DNA of 64,000 nt, from contig CAVZHY010000005.1 of assembly GCA_963775235.1 (NCBI GenBank), forward strand, positions 558,001 through 622,000, given 5' to 3'. The DNA is from JBBDMC01 sp963775235. Its GTDB lineage: Bacteria > Pseudomonadota > Alphaproteobacteria > Rhizobiales > Kaistiaceae. The translations under genes and the position numbers were made by a program. This document shows positions 59,941 through 64,000 of this stretch, in pieces. The notes beneath the pieces are model-generated. The model saw only the letters and a list, made by a program, of their open reading frames with translations. It was not told the origin of the DNA and ran no database searches. The stretch's first letter is position 1, and each line of letters starts with the position of its first letter.

Positions 59941-60936
59941 ATGTCGACCAGCGAAATCCTGGCGCGCGTTCAGTCTTCAGGCAATGTCACTGCCGACGAT
60001 GCGCTCGCCGCGCGCCGCGCCGTGTACGGCGACGATGGGGCGATCGACCCCAACGAAATCGACATGCTGTTCCGCATCGACGAGGCGGCGAAGACCTCCG
60101 ACCCGTCATGGGGACGCACTGCTGGTCGAGGCGGCGAGCCGACTTCATCGTCAACCAGCAGGAGCCGGTCGGCTACATCAGCGACGCCAACGCCAACTGG
60201 CTGGTGTCGCGGATCTCCGCGGACGGCGTCGTTAAGACCGCGACCGAGCTGGATCTTCTGGTCAAGGTGCTTGAAGGTTGCGCAAAGCTCGCCGGAAACG
60301 CTGGTCAAGTTCGCTCTCAGGCAGGTGGAGCTGGCGGTGGTGAGCGGCGAGGGGCCGCTTGCCGACGGCGGGCAACTGGAGCGCGGCCGCGTCACCAAGG
60401 GCGAGGCGGCGCTGGTGCGGCGCATCCTCTATGCCTTCGGCGGTGCAGGGCGGCATCGCCATCACCCGGGCCGAGGCCGAGGTGCTGTTCGACATCAACG
60501 ACGCCAGCCAGGGCGCCAACAACGATCCGGAGTGGACCGACCTCTTCGTCAAGGCGATCGCCAACTGCATCATGGCCGCGTCGGGCTATCAGCCGCCGCC
60601 GCGCGAGGTGGCGCTGGCGCGCGAGCGCTGGCTCGATTCGCCGGACGCCGGCGTCGGCGGCTTCTTCGCCAAGATGGCGGCGGGTGGTCTCAAGGGTATC
60701 ATCAAGGCGTACACCGCCCCGGCCGACGCCGGCTGGGCCGCGCGCAACGCCGCGATGCAACGCAACATTCGCGCCGCCGAGGTGGTCACTGGTGGCGAGG
60801 CGGAGTGGCTGGCGGAGCGCATCCGGCGCGACGGCCATGTCGGCGAGAACGAGAAGGCCTTGTTGCGTTTCATCGGTAACGAGGCGCCTGCAGGTCCATC
60901 CGTCTCTCAAAGAGCTGATCTGCAAAGGCGGCCTGA
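59941..60936 (+). CDS. Internally repeated alpha-helical protein of unknown function (frameshifted)
   Basis: No family is recognised. Reassembled across about six shifts the protein is roughly 330 residues. It shows two matching halves: GAIDPNEIDMLFRIDEAAKT then DPSW and ISDANANWLVSRISADGVVK ... ELDLLVKVLE, and later ITRAEAEVLFDINDASQGAN then DPEW and TGGEAEWLAERIRRDGHVGE NEKALLRFIG as the matching second half. The end is probably LKELIAKAA at the TGA 60934-60936, if one extra T near 60930 is removed. Acidic D-x-N/D-x-x loops suggest a helical, possibly calcium- or TerB-like fold. It is isolated and its role is unknown. Confidence 0.5.
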
Positions 60937-61026
60937 CCCGAACGCCCGCGGCGGCGGGCGCGCACCAGCCCTGCCGGCCGCGGCCATTGTGCCGGCCGTG
61001 CCGACGGTGCGAGGGTCGCCGCCGCC

Positions 61027-62236
61027 ATGGCCGCCTCCAAACGCGCCTCCGTCGCCGTCCTCGTCCTTGCCGAAATGGCGGGGATGAGCCTGTGGTTCAC
61101 CTCCGCCGCGGTGCTGCCCGACATGGTGCGCGAGGGGGCGATCGCGCCGGTGCGCCAGGCGCTGCTGTCGACCGGGGTGCAGGCCGGGTTCGTCGTCGGC
61201 GCGCTGGTGGTCTCGATCAGCGGCATCGCCGACCGTCACGATCCGCGCCGGGTGTTCGCGCTGTCGGCGATCGCGGCCGCGCTCGCCAACGCGGTGCTGC
61301 TGGTGGCGCCGCTCGGCGGCAACGCTGCGATCGCCGCCCGCTTCCTCACCGGCGCGCTGCTCGCCGGCGTCTATCCGGTCGGCATGAAGATCGCCGTCGG
61401 CTGGGGCACCCGCGATCGCGGCCTGCTGGTCGGGCTTGCTGGTCGGCGCGCTGACGCTCGGCAACGGCGTGCCGTATCTGGCGGCCTTTTTCGGCGGCGC
61501 CGATTGGCGCGCTGGCGGTGACGACCGTGTCGCTGCTTGCTGCCGGGTCGGCGGGCTGCTGGTGCTCGCCGCGGGCCTCGGGCCGCATCACGCCCACGCG
61601 CCACACTCTGGAATTGGGGGCCATCCGGCTGGCGTGGCGCGACCGGCGCATCCGCGGCGCCTACCTCGGCTATTTCGGCCACATGTGGGAACTGTTCGCC
61701 ATGTGGGCGTGGGTCGGGGTGGCCTCGGCGGCCTCCTACGCCGCCACGCTCGATCCGGCCGCGGCCGTCAGTCTCGGCAAGCTCACCGCGTTCGTCGCCA
61801 TCGCGCTTGGCGGCCTTGCCTGCGTCGTCGCCGGCGTCGCCGCCGACCGCATCGGCAAGGCCGAGGTGACCATCCTTGCCATGGCGGCGAGCGGCACCGC
61901 GGCGGTGCTGACCGCGCTCACCTTCGGCGGTCCGGTCTGGATCACCTTCGGCTGGTCGTCGTCTGGGGGATCGCCGTCATCCCGGATTCGGCGCAATTCT
62001 CCGCGCTGGTCGCCGACGCGTCGCCGCCGCACCTTGCCGGCAGCCTGCTCACCTTCCAGACCGCGCTCGGCTTCGCGCTGACCATCGTCACCGTCCAGGT
62101 GACGCCGCTCGCCGCCGGCGCCTTCGGCTGGCCGCCGGTGCTGGCGGCGATGGCGCTCGGGCCGGCAGCTCGGCATCGTCGCCATGCTGCCGCTGCGGCG
62201 CGGGCGCGCGTCGGGGCCGCGCCTGCCGAGAGATGA
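61027..62236 (+). CDS. MFS transporter (multiply frameshifted)
   Basis: Joined over frames the protein is a 12-segment MFS permease of about 400 residues. Segments include VAVLVLAEMAGMSLWFTSAA, GFVVGALVVSISGIADRHDP (the A-motif position), GALLAGVYPVGMKIAVGWGT and, in other frames, GAYLGYFGHMWELFAMWAW and SLLTFQTALGFALTIVTVQV. Shifts lie near 61438, 61510, 61580, 61960 and 62165. The end may be the TGA at 62234-62236. A clear terminator follows. Substrate unknown. Confidence 0.65.
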
Positions 62237-62239
62237 AAG

Positions 62240-62263
62240 GCGCCGGCGGTTGCCCGCCGGCGC
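62240..62263. terminator. Bidirectional terminator hairpin
   Basis: A perfect 10-bp stem GCGCCGGCGG / CCGCCGGCGC with a 4-base loop (TTGC) lies between the convergent MFS gene and the sugar-binding-protein gene. It has no strong T run, so it may work by itself only partly. Confidence 0.55.
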
Positions 62264-62288
62264 TGGACTTGCGGCAATGAGCCTGGTC

Positions 62289-63277
62289 TTACCGGATGCC
62301 CGCGTCGATCAGCGGGACGAAGTGCGTCGATCGTCTCGGGCGTGATCGACGCCGGCGCCGGTGTTCACCGAAAGCCGGGCATCTTGTACTTTGCCGTGAT
62401 GACGCACTGCAGGACCGGGCAGGAATCCCTGCAGGTAGAGCAGCTGGTCGAGCGTGGCGCTGTACGTAGCCGTACTTCAGCCCGTCGATCGTCGCCGGGG
62501 CGAGGTCGATGCCGCCGACGATGATGTCGCCGGGCTTCTTGCCGGCCTTCTTGAGCACTTCGGCGAGTTCGCCGGTGATGCCGCCGTGCTGGCTGCCGAT
62601 CGCCTTCAGGTTCGGGTGCGCCTGGATGTAGGCGGTGAGAACCGGCACCGCGAGGGTCGGGTCGCTGTTGACCTCCTGGGTGACTTCCAGGCGATCGACC
62701 TTGAGGCCCGCCTTCTCGAGGGTGTCGGCAAGACCCTTCTCGGACTGGCCGCGCTCGGCCTGGCTGAACACGCCGTAGACCATCGCCTCGTCGCCGGACT
62801 TCAGCTGCCCTTGTCGAGCATGTCCTGGGCGGTGAGTGTGCCGCCGGCGTAGAGGTCGACGCCGGCATAGCCGGAACCCTTGGGCCCGAATTCCTCCTGG
62901 ATCGGGGTCAGCGGCGCATTGCCGACCGGTGACGACGATGCCCTGGTCGACCGCGCTCTTGACGAGGTCGTGGAAGGCGACCGATCCCGGGTGGCCCATG
63001 ATCTCGATGCAGTTCGGCTTAGCCGCGACCGCATCCTTGAACTGGTTGATCATGGTCTCCGGCGCCCAGCCGAATACTGCGCCTTCAGGTCGACGCCGAA
63101 AGCGGCTGGGCGGCCTGCTTGGCGCCGGTCTCCCGGGCGAGGGTGGCTCCATCGCCGGACTGGCCGCCCATTTGCATGTACATGGTCGGCCCCTGACCGA
63201 TCAGGTCGGCGGCGACAGCTGTGTCGACAGCGCGGCGATGCCGCGGCACTGGCAAACAGAATGTGCTTCAGCTTCAT
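62289..63277 (-). CDS. Sugar ABC transporter substrate-binding protein (RbsB-like, frameshifted)
   Basis: This is a periplasmic binding protein of the ribose/xylose (Peripla_BP_4) family. The start MKLKHILFASAA at 63277 opens a signal peptide. Blocks over several frames are YMQMGGQSGDGATLARETGA, PETMINQFKDAVAAKPNCIE, DQGIVVT, SDPTLAVPVLTAYIQAHPNL and GVFSQAERGQSEKGLADTLE, then DIIVGGIDLAPATIDGLK. The C-terminus FVPLIDAGIR ends at 62289. At least five shifts interrupt it. The permease gene follows upstream on the same strand, so they form a transport operon. The ATP-binding subunit lies outside the window. Confidence 0.8.
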
Positions 63278-63334
63278 GGCCACTTTTCCTCCCAATGCGC
63301 CGCCCCCCGTCGTCCGGACGGGGGCCGCGGCCAA

Positions 63335-64000
63335 TCATTCAGCCGGGCTAGTCCGGCCGAAAGCCCTTCCCAGGCCGAAGCGGGCGAAAAGGTCGCCGCG
63401 GCGTTTCGGCTCGTCGACGTACAGATAGAAGATGATGGAGATCAGGAAGATCAGCCCGCGGACGGTGTTGACCCACGCGCCGGTGAGGCCGGTCGCGACA
63501 AGGCCCGGCTCGACGATGGCGATGATGAAGCAGCCGAAGACGGTGCCGATGATCGTCGCGCGCCCGCCGAAGATCGACGTGCCGCCGATCAGCACCGAGG
63601 CAATGGCGATCAGCAGATAGCCCTGGCCCTGATTGCCGTAATAGTTCTTGTTCTCCAGCGTCAGGAACACCGCGGCGATGCCGCCGAGCAATCCCATCAG
63701 CGTGAACAGCTTGATCTTCTCGCGATCGACGTCGATGCCGACGACCCGCGAGACGTCGTTGGAGTCGCCGATGAACAGCGTGTGTTCGCCGAAGCGGTGT
63801 CGGTTGAGAATGAACCACATGAAGACGACGATGATCGCGGTCCAGAACGACTGGATCGGAATTTGCTGGACCCAGTCGGTAGATCGACCCGGCGAACGGC
63901 CTTCCGACCAGCACCTGCCAGGTCGAGGTCGCGTCGGCGCCGCGCAGCGCATACGATTTGCCGCCGGAGAGGACCGTCGCCATGCCGTACCAGAAGAACT
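63335..64000 (-). CDS. Sugar ABC transporter permease (RbsC-like, partial)
   Basis: The inner-membrane subunit of a BPD_transp_2 (ribose-type) importer reads off the right edge. Visible parts include AIIVVFMWFILNRHRFGEHT, GIDVDREKIKLFTLMGLLGG, ASVLIGGTSIFGGRATIIGT and NTVRGLIFLISIIFYLYVDE, ending RTSPAE at 63335. A frameshift near 63890 separates the N-terminal part. It ends 58 bases before the binding-protein start on the same strand. The start codon is outside the window. Confidence 0.85.
   Translation of the reverse strand, partial: SSSGTAWRRSSPAANRMRCAAPTRPRPGRCWSEGRSPGRSTDWVQQIPIQSFWTAIIVVFMWFILNRHRFGEHTLFIGDSNDVSRVVGIDVDREKIKLFTLMGLLGGIAAVFLTLENKNYYGNQGQGYLLIAIASVLIGGTSIFGGRATIIGTVFGCFIIAIVEPGLVATGLTGAWVNTVRGLIFLISIIFYLYVDEPKRRGDLFARFGLGRAFGRTSPAE

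Overview
The window is GC-rich DNA from an alphaproteobacterium, most likely a Rhodospirillales-type organism. The evidence is the continuous secE-nusG-rplKAJL-rpoBC, rpsL-rpsG-fusA-tuf and S10-spc-alpha block, the chain rplQ-degQ-rarA-crcB-rluC-ATP12-pccB that flanks it, IalB, SoxCD, and high-GC codon use with long antisense shadow frames. No insertion sequence, rRNA gene, CRISPR array or phage module was recognised.

Layout. 1-9.1 kb is accessory: the N-terminal part of a serralysin-like M10 metalloprotease with RTX and cadherin-like repeats (minus strand, running off the left edge), an IalB-family protein, then a plus-strand group of a methyltransferase-like protein, a methylenetetrahydrofolate-reductase-like protein, an N-terminally truncated thiamine-diphosphate enzyme and a TctA permease with a TctB-like tail. 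9.1-13.1 kb holds tRNA-Thr, an isolated soxCD pair, rlmB and a tRNA-Tyr/Gly/Trp cluster. 13.2-25.1 kb is secE to rpoC. A convergent MFS transporter follows, then 26.8-45.0 kb carries rpsL to rplQ. From 45.1 kb on, conserved housekeeping genes (degQ, rarA, crcB-DUF190, rluC, ATP12, pccB) alternate with accessory genes: an SDR, three-frame MFS genes, tandem HemG-like flavodoxins, tandem gamma-glutamylcyclotransferase-like genes, an EamA exporter, a DUF2726 protein, an aldo/keto reductase, an internally repeated unknown protein and the start of a sugar ABC transporter.

How the genes work together. The central 32 kb makes the transcription and translation machinery, with likely autoregulatory leaders before rplJ, rpsL and rpsJ and a promoter before rpsM. 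The left cluster may move and process a one-carbon-bearing carboxylate, which is inference. CrcB with DUF190 suggests fluoride export. SoxCD suggests periplasmic sulfur oxidation, but no other sox gene is in view.

Quality note. Roughly forty or more apparent single-base frameshifts and two in-frame amber codons interrupt genes outside the ribosomal/RNA-polymerase block, while that block contains only two, both in fusA. Several are clearly homopolymer or GC-run changes, so sequencing error is the leading explanation, though real decay of the accessory genes is not excluded. Gene spans given across frameshifts are my reconstruction of the ancestral reading frame.
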